From Liolophura sinensis (Eukaryota; Mollusca; Polyplacophora; Chitonida; Chitonidae), in NCBI RefSeq assembly GCF_032854445.1, contig NC_088306.1, forward strand, positions 12,021,386-12,085,385: a DNA stretch of 64,000 nucleotides. The letters are read 5' to 3'. Below the pieces are notes generated by a model. It was not told the origin of the DNA. It was given only the letters and a program-made list of their open reading frames with translations, and ran no database searches. Shown here piece by piece: positions 1 through 9,760 of this stretch; the first letter of the stretch is position 1, and the number at the start of each line of letters is the position of its first letter. The position numbers were made by a program, and so were the translations under genes.

Positions 1-2
1 TT

Positions 3-116
3 GTTCAATTCAAGAACAAACAGGCGACGATGCGTTCGGAAGCGGCCATGGCTGTTGCATCACGCTCTCAAACTAGCCCCAGAGAGTCCGATGTCAAAGT
101 AGAAATTATTGACTGA
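3..116 (+). CDS. Possible C-terminal end of a protein (last exon, cut by window edge)
   Basis: Frame 3 is open from the window edge to a TGA at 114-116 and gives about 37 residues ending SDVKVEIID. The other two plus frames close earlier. The first 110 bases are richer in G+C than the A+T-rich DNA that follows, and the composition (charged and Ser-rich, alternating with Ala) looks like a cytoplasmic or disordered protein tail. No domain is visible, so no function is given. An AATAAA at 496-501 could be its polyadenylation signal, with a 3' UTR of about 380 bases. It could also be a chance opening, because only 37 codons can be seen. Confidence 0.33.
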   Translation, partial: VQFKNKQATMRSEAAMAVASRSQTSPRESDVKVEIID

Positions 117-789
117 ATCTTTTTAGATTTACTTCCATTTTCTGACATCTTACTCTTGATCTGTGGCGTAATAAATTTTATTTTACTTACTGTCTGTTAT
201 GATGATATATTTAGAGCGAAATATTCTACCGTGACTATATGTATAAACCGTGTACTTATATGTATATTATTACTTATATGTATTGGTGAAATTATAGAAC
301 TTAATACGAATTTAATAGGGGCCTGTGGCTATGCTGTAGTCATTTCTCGCTGTCATTTTATTTGCATGTAGTTTTGAATACTTTCTGTGGTGATTTCAGT
401 GGCGCCTGGTTAATTGATTTAAATGTGCAGTTTCTACCTGTCCCATAACTACTAACTTTTTTTTCCATGCTTAAAAAGCAGGACTATACTCCAATAATAA
501 AGCTTAATCTTATCTCTACATGTTTCTGTTGTGTTTTTTTACCCCAAGACCAGGCAAAGATCAAAAATGTTACATTTGAGATTTTTGAGAAGTCCATATT
601 CCTTAATCAAATCAATTTTTTTTTTTGTATTTACGAAGAATAGCTCAAATGATTTGCCTTTCAGTAAATATCAAACTCAGTACTATTTTATATTGTCTAT
701 ATGATTTAAAGTTTGAAAATATTGTAACGCGAGCCACATTATAAATTTCAGCGCTGCAGATGGCCCCGGCTCTACCCGGTTTTTCCCAC
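117..789. other. A+T-rich non-coding stretch, possible 3' UTR
   Basis: No coding sequence with support. The 71-codon opening at 156-371 is A+T-driven and has no coding character. AATAAA lies at 496-501. Confidence 0.4.
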
Positions 790-896
790 CAAAACAACCG
801 GTCCCTATAGCTCAGTTGATCGAGCGTTCGCATCGGGAGCGGTAGAGCCATGGTTAGTCCTTGGTCGGGTCGCACCTAAAACCTTAAAACAAGAAG
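790..896 (+). mobile_element. SINE family B, tRNA-like head only
   Basis: The sequence from about 795 matches the head of the complete family-B copy at 12597: a tRNA A-box-like tatagctcagttgat, the run ttcgcatcgggagcggtaga, then a B-box-like ggtcgggtcgcacc followed by taaaaccttaaaa. It stops abruptly near 893 at the junction with the element body. The missing body is found at 1843-2075 in the same orientation, so this may be one half of a split element. Confidence 0.75.
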
Positions 897-1842
897 AGTA
901 TTAAAGGGACCCGTATAGATCGTTCCAGTGGGATTTCGGAAAAGTGAAGATAAACTATAAAGTAATCAAAAATGTGCGATTGACGTCTCAAATATTTAAT
1001 GCGTGTATGGGAGGGCCTAGCGGCATATAAGCGCTGATGATTGGTCATTAGCCTAGCTCGGAACCAATGCACGAATCTATTGCGATGGATGGAACTCCAA
1101 TTATGCGTGTGTTTGTCAATTAGAGTTTAACGGGTGTGACGTAAACACTCGTCGTGGTATATTTATAGTCGGGACTAGTATCCGTATAAGGGGCCTCCGT
1201 GGCTCAGTCGGTTAGCTCGCTAGCGCAGCGTAATGACCCAGGAGCCTCTCACCAATGCGGTCGCTGTGAGTTCAAGTCCAGCTCATGCTGGCTTTTAAGT
1301 GAAATATTCTTGAGTACGGCGTAAAACACCAATCAAAAAAAAAAAAAAAAAAAAAGTATCCGTATAAAGACGTTGTTAGTGACCGGCTGAGACGCGTATA
1401 GACCTCGAGGGTATAATAACTGTTTAGGTCATTCACAGCTTTTAACACGGATTGGTTAATAATGTCAGATGGATAACATCGTTGGTATGTACAGAGGATA
1501 CGGGATTTACTTACCCAGAACTATACGGATATATAACTGCAGGGTGTTTCATATAGGACATACAGTTTTGAGGAATACGATCGAAATACGGGGTTCGAGG
1601 TGGATTATTATAATGGGATGAGCGTGTAATTAAAGTGTCTGTAAAGAATTAAGACAACTCGTGTATACGTAATGTTTTGGCGAATCTTGAACGACCAACA
1701 CGTTAAAATTAAATTCAGGGTTCTGCCTAGTCAATTTTTAATTAGGTTGTGTAGTCCGCGATGACTATCATATACCACCCATGCTCCGAAGGACAGCTTA
1801 ACCAGTAAAGGTCTTTTTTTCCTATAATAACACAAATTCGCA
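897..1842. other. Sequence lying between the two halves of a family-B SINE
   Basis: About 945 bases separate the head (790-896) from the body (1843-2075) of family-B SINE sequence. The stretch holds one family-A SINE (1190-1354) and otherwise nothing recognisable. No convincing terminal inverted repeats were seen at its ends. It is either an inserted element or ordinary DNA between two independent SINE fragments. Confidence 0.3.
1190..1354 (+). mobile_element. SINE family A, internally deleted copy with poly(A) tail and TSD
   Basis: The tRNA-like head begins ggggcctccgtggctcagtc and the tail is gagtacggcgtaaaacacc followed by a run of about 20 A. A perfect 13-bp duplication (agtatccgtataa) flanks it at 1177-1189 and 1355-1367, which marks a retroposition. 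About 120 bases of the usual body are missing between catgctggct and taagtgaaat. The pure poly(A) tail differs from the (AAAT)n tails of most other copies here, so this may be a separate subfamily. Confidence 0.92.
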
Positions 1843-2075
1843 AGGAAGTGATGGCTTCCTGGCTGGGGGTTCAGTATTAAGGGGATAGTGCAACGACTGG
1901 TGACCCGTAATGGCTCGGACGGGCGACTTACTTGCCTTCGGTAAGTCGTCTCATTGAAGCAGTACTAGACAAAAGAGCTATGGAAATCCGTCCTGCAGAA
2001 AGGAGGAAGGCTACCTTTGTCGTCGTATGACTGAAAAGTTGTTGAGTACTACGTTAAACCCCAAGCGCTCGCTCA
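1843..2075 (+). mobile_element. SINE family B, body and 3' end without head
   Basis: It matches the downstream two-thirds of the complete copy at 12597-12942: taaggggatagtgcaacg, the cttacttgcctt / ggtaagtcgtctca hairpin-like region, gaaatccgtcctgca, and the tail gttgagtactacgttaaacc ending in a gctcactc run. The element starts where the head at 790-896 stops. Confidence 0.82.
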
Positions 2076-2137
2076 CTCCCACCATAATGCTAGCCGCCGT
2101 CATGCAAATAAAATGTTCTTGAGTACGGCGTAGAACC
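2076..2137 (+). mobile_element. SINE family A, 3' fragment
   Basis: Short match to the 3' part of family A: cccaccataatgctagccgc and then ttcttgagtacggcgta. It is fused directly to the 3' end of the preceding family-B fragment. Confidence 0.65.
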
Positions 2138-2267
2138 GTTCATGGACACGAGATTTTTGTCTTCCCCTGCTCTCACTGTTTGTGGGATGTTAAGGACAAA
2201 AAGAGACTGACGACGCTCTTGTGACTTCTGACGATCCTCTGATTCAGTCAGGCGTTCGTTGAAGACA

Positions 2268-5200
2268 ACTTGTCTTCCACCAATATGGTGTGTATATGTA
2301 CGTCACGCGTGAAAAAGTTTGTATCTTGCCACAGTGCAGTGGTTGGATGTCTTCTTCCAATATGGTATGCATATCTACGTCACACGTGATAAACTTTGTA
2401 TCTTGCCACAGTGCACTCGTTGGTTGTCTTCTTCCAATATGGTGTGCATATCTGCGTCACACGTGAGAAAGTTTGTATCTTGCCACAGTGCACTCGTTGG
2501 TTGTCTTCCACCAATATGGTGTGTATATGTACGTCACACGTGATAAACTTTGTATCTTGCCACAGTGCACTCGTTGGTTGTCTTCTTCCAATATGGTGTG
2601 CATATCTGCGTCACACGTGAGAAAGTTTGTATCTTGCCACAGTGCACTCGTTGGTTGTCTTCCACCAATATGGTGTGCATATGTACGTCACACGTGAGAA
2701 AGATTGTATCTTGCCACAGTGCACTCGTTGGTTGTCTTCCATCAATATGGGCTGCATATGTACGTCACACGTGATAAACTTTGTATCTTCCCAAAGTGCA
2801 GTGGTTGGATGTCTTCTTCCAATATGGTGTGTATATATACGTCACACTTGAGAAAGTTTGTATCTTGCCACAGTGCAGTGGTTGGATGTCTTCTTCCAAT
2901 ATGGTGTGTATATGTACGTCACACGTGAGAAAGTTTGTATCTTGCCACAGTGCACTCGTTGGTTGTCTTCCACCAATATGGTGTGTATATGTACGTCACA
3001 CGTGATAAACTTTGTATCTTGCCACAGTGCACTCGTTGGTTGTCTTCTTCCAATATGGTGTGCATATCTGCGTCACACGTGAGAAAGTTTGTATCTTGCC
3101 ACAGTGCACTCGTTGGTTGTCTTCCATCAATATGGGCTGCATATGTACGTCACACGTGATAAACTTTGTATCTTGCCAAAGTGCAGTGGTTGGATGTCTT
3201 CTTCCAATATGGTGTGTATATATACGTCACACTTGAGAAAGATTGTATCTTGTCACAGTGCACTCGTTGGTTGTCTTCTTCCAATATGGTGTGCATATCT
3301 ACGTCACACGTGATAAACTCTGTATCTTGCCACAGTGCAGTGGTTGGATGTCTTCTTCCAATATGGTATGCATATCTACGTCACACGTGATAAACTTTGT
3401 ATCTTGCCACAGTGCACTCATTGGTTGTCTTCTTCCAATATGGTGTGCATATGTACGTCACACGTGATAAACTTTGTATCTTGCCACAGTGCACTCGTTG
3501 GTTGTCTTCTTCCAATATGGTGTGTATATGTACGTCACACGTGAGAAAGATTGTATCTTGCCACAGTGCACTCGTTGGTTGTCTTCCACCAATATGGTGT
3601 GCATATGTACGTCACACGTGAAAAAGTTTGTATCTTGCCACAGTGCAGTGGTTGGATGTCTTCTTCCAATATGGTATGCATATCTACGTCACACGTGATA
3701 AACTTTGTATCTTGCCACAGTGCACTCGTTGGTTGTCTTCTTCCAATATGGTGTGTATATCTACGTCACACGTGAGAAAGTTTGTATCTTGCCACAGTGC
3801 AGTGGTTGGATGTCTTCCACCAATATGGTGTGTATATGTACGTCACACGTGAGAAAGTTTGTATCTTGCCACAGTGCAGTGGTTGGATGTCTTCCACCAA
3901 TATGGTGTGTATATCTACGTCACACGTGAGAATGTTTGTATCTTGCCACAGTGCACTCGTTGGTTGTCTTCCACCAATATGGTGTGCATATGTACGTCAC
4001 ACGTGAGAAAGTTTGTATCTTGCCACAGTGCACTCGTTGGTTGTCTTCCATCAATATGGGCTGCATATGTACGTCACACGTGATAAACTTTGTATCTTGC
4101 CACAGTGCAGTGGTTGGATGTCTTCTTCCAATATGGTGTGTATATATACGTCACACTTGAGAAAGTTTGTATCTTGCCACAGTGCACTCGTTGGTTGTCT
4201 TCCATCAATATGGGCTGCATATGTACGTCACACGTGATAAACTTTGTATCTTGCCACAGTGCAGTGGTTGGATGTCTTCTTCCAATATGGTGTGTATATG
4301 TACGTCACACGTGAGAAAGGTTGTATCTTGCCACAGTGCACTCGTTGGTTGTCTTCTTCCAATATGGTGTGTATATGTACGTCACACGTGAGAAAGATTG
4401 TATCTTGCCACAGTGCACTCGTTGGTTGTCTTCCATCAATATGGGCTGCATATGTACGTCACACGTGATAAACTTTGTATCTTGTCACAGTGCACTCGTT
4501 GGTTGTCTTCTTCCAATATGGTGTGTATATATACGTCACACGTGATAAACTTTGTATCTTGCCACAGTGCAGTGGTTGGATGTCTTCTTCCAATATGGTG
4601 TGTATATGTACGTCACACGTGAGAAAGATTGTATCTTGCCACGGTGCACTCGTTGGTTGTCTTCTTCCAATATGGTGTGTATATCTACGTCACACGTGAG
4701 AAAGATTGTATCTTGCCACGGTGCACTCGTTGGTTGTCTTCTTCCAATATGGTGTGTATACCTACGTCACACGTGAGAAAGTTTGTATCTTGCCACAGTG
4801 CACTCGTTGGTTGTCTTCTTCCAATATGGTGTGCATATGTACGTCACACGTGAGAAAGATTGTATCTTGCCACAGTGCACTCGTTGGTTGTCTTCTTCCA
4901 ATATGGTGTGTATATGTACGTCACACGTGATAAACTTTGTATCTTGCCACGGTGCACTCGTTGGTTGTCTTCTTCCAATATGGTGTGCATATGTACGTCA
5001 CACGTGAGAAAGTTTGTATCTTGCCACAGTGCACTCGTTGGTTGTCTTCCATCAATATGGGCTGCATATGTACGTCACACGTGATAAACTTTGTATCTTG
5101 CCACAGTGCAGTGGTTGGATGTCTTCTTCCAATATGGTGTGTATATATACGTCACACTTGAGAAAGTTTGTATCTTGCCACAGTGCACTCGTTGGTTGTC

Positions 5201-6201
5201 TTCTTCCAATATGGTGTGTATATGTACGTCACACGTGAGAAAGTTTGTAACTTGCCACAGTGCAGTGGTTGGATGTCTTCTTCCAATATGGTGTGTATAT
5301 ATACGTCACACGTGATAAACTTTGTATCTTGCCACGGTGCACTCGTTGGTTGTCTTCCATCAATATGGGCTGCATATGTACGTCACACGTGATAAACTTT
5401 GTATCTTGCCACAGTGCAGTGGTTGGATGTCTTCTTCCAATATGGTGTGTATATATACGTCACACTTGAGAAAGTTTGTATCTTGCCACAGTGCACTCGT
5501 TGGTTGTCTTCTTCCAATATGGTGTGTATATCTACGTCACACGTGAGAAAGATTGTATCTTGCCACAGTGCACTCGTTGGTTGTCTTCTTCCAATATGGT
5601 GTGTATATGTACGTCACGCGTGAGAAAGTTTGTATCTTGCCACGGTGCACTCGTTGGTTGTCTTCTTCCAATATGGTGTGTATACCTACGTCACACGTGA
5701 GAAAGATTGTATCTTGCCACGGTGCACTCGTTAGTTGTCTCCTTCCAATATGGTGTGTATATCTACGTCACACGTGAGAAAGTTTGTATCTTGCCACGGT
5801 GCACTCGTTGGTTGTCTTCTTCCAATATGGTGTGTATATGTACATCACACGTGAGAAAGATTGTATCTTGCCACAGTGCACTCGTTGGTTGTCTTCCACC
5901 AATATGGTGTGCATACGTACGTCACACGTGAGAAAGTTTGTATCTTGCCACAGTGCACTCGTTGGTTGTCTTCTTCCAATATGGTGTGCATATCTGCGTC
6001 ACACGTGAGAAAGTTTGTATCTTGCCACAGTGCACTCGTTGGTTGTCTTCCACCAATATGTTGTGTATATGTACGTCACACGTGAGAAAGTTTGTAACTT
6101 GCCACAGTGCGGTGGTTGGATGTGTTCCACCAAAATGGTGTGTATATCTACGTCACACGTGAGAAAGTTTGGATCTTACCACTGTGCGCTGATTGGATGT
6201 C
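2268..6201. repeat. 77-bp tandem satellite, about 51 copies
   Basis: The same unit recurs every 77 bases across 3.9 kb with little change. Each unit carries cttgccacagtgca, then either ctcgttggttgtcttc or gtggttggatgtcttc, then caccaatatggtgtg or ttccaatatggtgtg, then tacgtcacacgtga. Two main variants are interleaved, which implies amplification of multi-unit blocks. Nearly every unit holds a TACGTCA (CRE-like half site) fused to a CACGTG E-box. Because 77 is not a multiple of three, each unit is read in all three frames before a stop, which produces staggered openings of 74 codons every 77 bases; these are not genes. The last unit (6100-6201) is diverged. Confidence 0.97.
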
Positions 6202-6253
6202 GGGATTATCCAAACACCCCAGTTTCTTTCATCCATAAAACTACATACATTGG

Positions 6254-6412
6254 GAAAGTGAAACATTTTTGAGTATGGCTCAAAATGTGCGGATAAACCA
6301 GCAATGAACTTTATGGTGGGAGGAAACCAGGCTGTGCCCGGGGGAAACCCACGACCATCCGCAGGTTGCTGACAGGCCTTCCCATGTACGGTCCGACACG
6401 GAGGCCCCAACA
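6254..6412 (-). mobile_element. SINE family A, rearranged copy
   Basis: From 6309 to 6412 the sequence is the minus-strand body of family A (tggtgggaggaaaccaggc, then acccacgaccatccgcaggt), ending with the head edge acggaggcccc. The tRNA-like part between them is deleted. Just left of it, 6254-6285 (agtgaaacatttttgagtat) resembles the family-A tail in the opposite, plus orientation. The copy therefore appears to contain an internal inversion or two abutting fragments. Confidence 0.72.
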
Positions 6413-6879
6413 AAATACCCTAAGCGATATGTAGAATTCCTTTTTCGCGCACGATGAGTAATTCAATAACCAAATCGAAATGTCACCTATCCAAATCAAG
6501 GAAGTTGATCATGCCTGAACTTCTTTGTAATAATTACTTAAACATCAACCTTGATATAGGTCATCGCTTGTCGCTAAGCACGAGGAACGGTAAAGCAGAC
6601 ATTGTGTGACGGGCTGAAGCCAACTAGACCAAGGTGTTGTCCAAAGTTATCTCCCCTCCATGGAAATAATTGCAATTGAATACACAGTAGCACATGTAAT
6701 CTGTTGAGATATGGGTCGAAATTAAACTCCTTCGTGACATCACTGATTACTGTTTTTATTGCCTTATTTCATACCTTTTTATATATGAGAATTTGTGTTC
6801 ATGGTGTGACAAGGAAGAGCTTTAATACTTGATTCAAATTTCATGGGATGGGATTAAAAATGTTTCAAGTCAGCGCGGT
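6413..6879. other. No feature seen
   Basis: A+T-rich single-copy-looking DNA. No supported exon, RNA gene or repeat was seen. Confidence 0.4.
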
Positions 6880-7095
6880 TACATTGCATTACTGAGGTTA
6901 CGAGAACATGCACTCGAACCACCTGACCTCCAACGCGAGACAAGGTTACCTAAGTTCTGGCCTTCAGCACTTGACAAATGAGATCGCGTGTTCGAATTCA
7001 GGTGTGGCCTTAAGTGACGAAATTGGTCATGTAATAGACAAGAAAAACGTCGCATGTAAGCTAACATTCAGTTCGGCGTAAGTAAAACTCATCGC
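6880..7095 (+). mobile_element. Degenerate tRNA-derived SINE (family E-like)
   Basis: Contains a B-box-like gatcgcgtgttcgaattcag at about 6982, followed by gtggccttaagtgacgaa and a decayed tail cagttcggcgtaagt. The B-box region resembles the element at 49857-50045. The ends are blurred and no target-site duplication was found. Confidence 0.45.
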
Positions 7096-7499
7096 TTTCG
7101 CGGCAATCACTCTTTTTTATTCTTCCTGTGACGTTCTTCGTCATCTATTGTCCACTGCCCACCTGCTATGTCCTTTACTTCCCTGGTTATTATTCTGCAT
7201 CTGTCTGTCACAATTGTCAATAACATTCTTGCCTATGTATTCTCCATTGTCTGTCACACCCTGTCAATAACATTCTTGCCTATGTATTCTTCATTGTCAG
7301 TCACACCTCGCCAAAAACATTCTTGCCTATGTATTCTCCATTGTCTGTCACACCCTGCCAATAACATTCTTGCCTGTGTTTTCTCCATTGTCTGTCACAC
7401 TCCGTTAATAACATTCTTGCCTATGTATTCTCCACTGTCAGTCACACTCTGCCAATCACATTCTTGCCTATGTATTCTCCATTGTCAGTCACACCCTGT

Positions 7500-8900
7500 C
7501 AATAACATTCTTGCCTATGTATTCTCCATTGTCTGTCACACCCTGTCAATAACATTCTTGCCTATGTATTCTTCATTGTCAGTCACACCTCGCCAATAAC
7601 ATTCTTGCCTATGTATTCTCCATTGTCTGTCACACCCTGTCAATAACATTCATGGCTGTGTATTCTCCATTGTCTGTCGCACCCTGTCAATAACATTCTT
7701 GCCTATGTATTCTTCATTGCCTGTCACACCTTGCCAATAACATTCTTGCCTATGTATTCTTCATTGCCTGTCACACCTTGCCAATAACATTCTTGGCTGT
7801 GTATTCTCCATTGTCTGTCACACACTGTCAATAACATTCTTGCCTATGTATTCTCCATTGTCTGTCACACCCTGTCAATAACATTCTTGGCTGTGTATTC
7901 TCCATTGTCTGTCACACCCTGTCAGTAAAATTCTTGCCTATGCATTCTCCATTGTCTGTCACACTGTGCCAATCACATTCTTGCCTATGTATTCTCCATT
8001 GTCAGTCACACCGTGCCAATAACATTCTTGCCAAGTATTCTCCATTGTCTGTCACACCCTGTCAATAACATTCTTGCCTATGTATTTGCCATTGTCTGTC
8101 ACACCCTGTCAATAACATTCTTGGCTGTGTATTCTCCATTGTCTGTCACACCCTGTCAGTAAAATTCTTTCCTATGTATTCTCCATTGTCTGTCACACCC
8201 TGTCAATAACATTCTTGCCTATGTATTCTCCATTGTCTGTCACACCCTGTCAATAACATTCTTGCCTATGTATTCTTCATTGTCAGTCACACCTCGCCAA
8301 TAACATTCTTGCCTATGTATTCTCCATTGTCTGTCACACCCTGTCAATAACATTCATGGCTGTGTATTCTCCATTGTCTGTCGCACCCTGTCAATAACAT
8401 TCTTGCCTATGTATTCTTCATTGCCTGTCACACCTTGCCAATAACATTCTTGCCTATGTATTCTTCATTGCCTGTCACACCTTGCCAATAACATTCTTGG
8501 CTGTGTATTCTCCATTGTCTGTCACACACTGTCAATAACATTCTTGCCTATGTATTCTCCATTGTCTGTCACACCCTGTCAATAACATTCTTGGCTGTGT
8601 ATTCTCCATTGTCTGTCACACCCTGTCAGTAAAATTCTTGCCTATGCATTCTCCATTGTCTGTCACACTGTGCCAATCACATTCTTGCCTATGTATTCTC
8701 CATTGTCAGTCACACCGTGCCAATAACATTCTTGCCAAGTATTCTCCATTGTCTGTCACACCCTGTCAATAACATTCTTGCCTATGTATTTGCCATTGTC
8801 TGTCACACCCTGTCAATAACATTCTTGGCTGTGTATTCTCCATTGTCTGTCACACCCTGTCAGTAAAATTCTTTCCTATGTATTCTCCATTGTCTGTCAC
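7500..8900. repeat. About 700-bp block of the 47-bp satellite, duplicated in tandem
   Basis: Positions from about 7500 to 8200 recur almost unchanged 704 bases later (about 8204 to 8900). Shared rare marks include attcatggctgtg (7648 and 8352), the one-base-shorter ttgccaagtattctc (8030 and 8734), tatgtatttgccattg, and gtaaaattctttcc. The offset equals fifteen 47-bp units less one base. The blocks diverge just outside these limits, which marks the ends of the duplication. Confidence 0.9.
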
Positions 8901-9053
8901 ACTGTGCCAATCACATTCTTGCCTATGTATTCTCCATTGTCAGTCACACCCTGTCAATAACATTCTTGGCTGTGTATTCTCCATTGTCAGTCACACCCTA
9001 TTAATAACATTCTTGCCAATGTATTTTTCATTGTCAGTCACACCCTGTCAATA

Positions 9054-9760
9054 ACATTCTTGCCTATGTATTCTCCATTGTCAGTCACACCGTGCCAATT
9101 ACATTCTTGGCTGTGTATTCTCCATTGTCAGTCACACCATGTCAGTGACATTCTTGGCTGTGTATTGTCCATTGTCAGTCACACCCTGTCAATAACATTC
9201 TTGCCTGTGTATTCTCCATTGTCAGTCACACACTGTCAATAACATTCTTGCCTATGTATTCTCCATTGTCTGTCACACCCTATTAATAACATTCTTGCCT
9301 GTGTATTCTCCATTGTCAGTCACACCGTGCCAATCACATTCTTGCCTATGTATTCTCCATTGTCAGTCACACCCTGTTATTAACATCCTTGCCTATGTAT
9401 TCTCCATTGTCAGTCACACCCTATTAATAACATTCTTGCCTGTGTATTCTCCATTGTCAGTCACACACTGTCAATAACATTCTTGCCTATGTATTCTCCA
9501 TTGTCTGTCACACCCTATTAATAACATTCTTGCCTGTGTATTCTCCATTGTCAGTCACACTGTGCCAATCACATTCTTGCCTATGTATTCTCCATTGTCA
9601 GTCACACCCTGTTAGTAACATTCTTGCCTATGTATTCTCCATTGTCAGTCACACCCTGCCAGTAACATTCTTGGCTGTGTATTCTCCATTGTCAGGCACA
9701 CCCTGTCAATAACATTCTTGGCTGTGTATTCTCCATTGTCTGTCACACCCTGTCAATAAC
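9054..9760. repeat. 235-bp (5 x 47) higher-order repeat, three copies
   Basis: Inside the 47-bp satellite, the order of unit variants repeats every 235 bases at about 9054, 9290 and 9525. Each block has the order cct(a/g)tgtattctcc, gtgccaatcac, ctgtta(t/g)taac, ctattaataac and cactgtcaataac, with a few differences. This is a second, independent higher-order expansion, different from the 704-bp one. Confidence 0.75.

Noticed and set aside
645-875. Similar short minus-strand openings at 645-875 and 12462-12674
   Set aside because: Both are the antisense of the family-B SINE tRNA-like head, so their similarity reflects the mobile element and not a gene family.
2319-6272. About fifty staggered openings of 74 codons, one every 77 bases
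   Set aside because: They are the same satellite unit read in three frames. The period of 77 is not a multiple of three, so a stop appears only every third unit. There is no start context or coding constraint.
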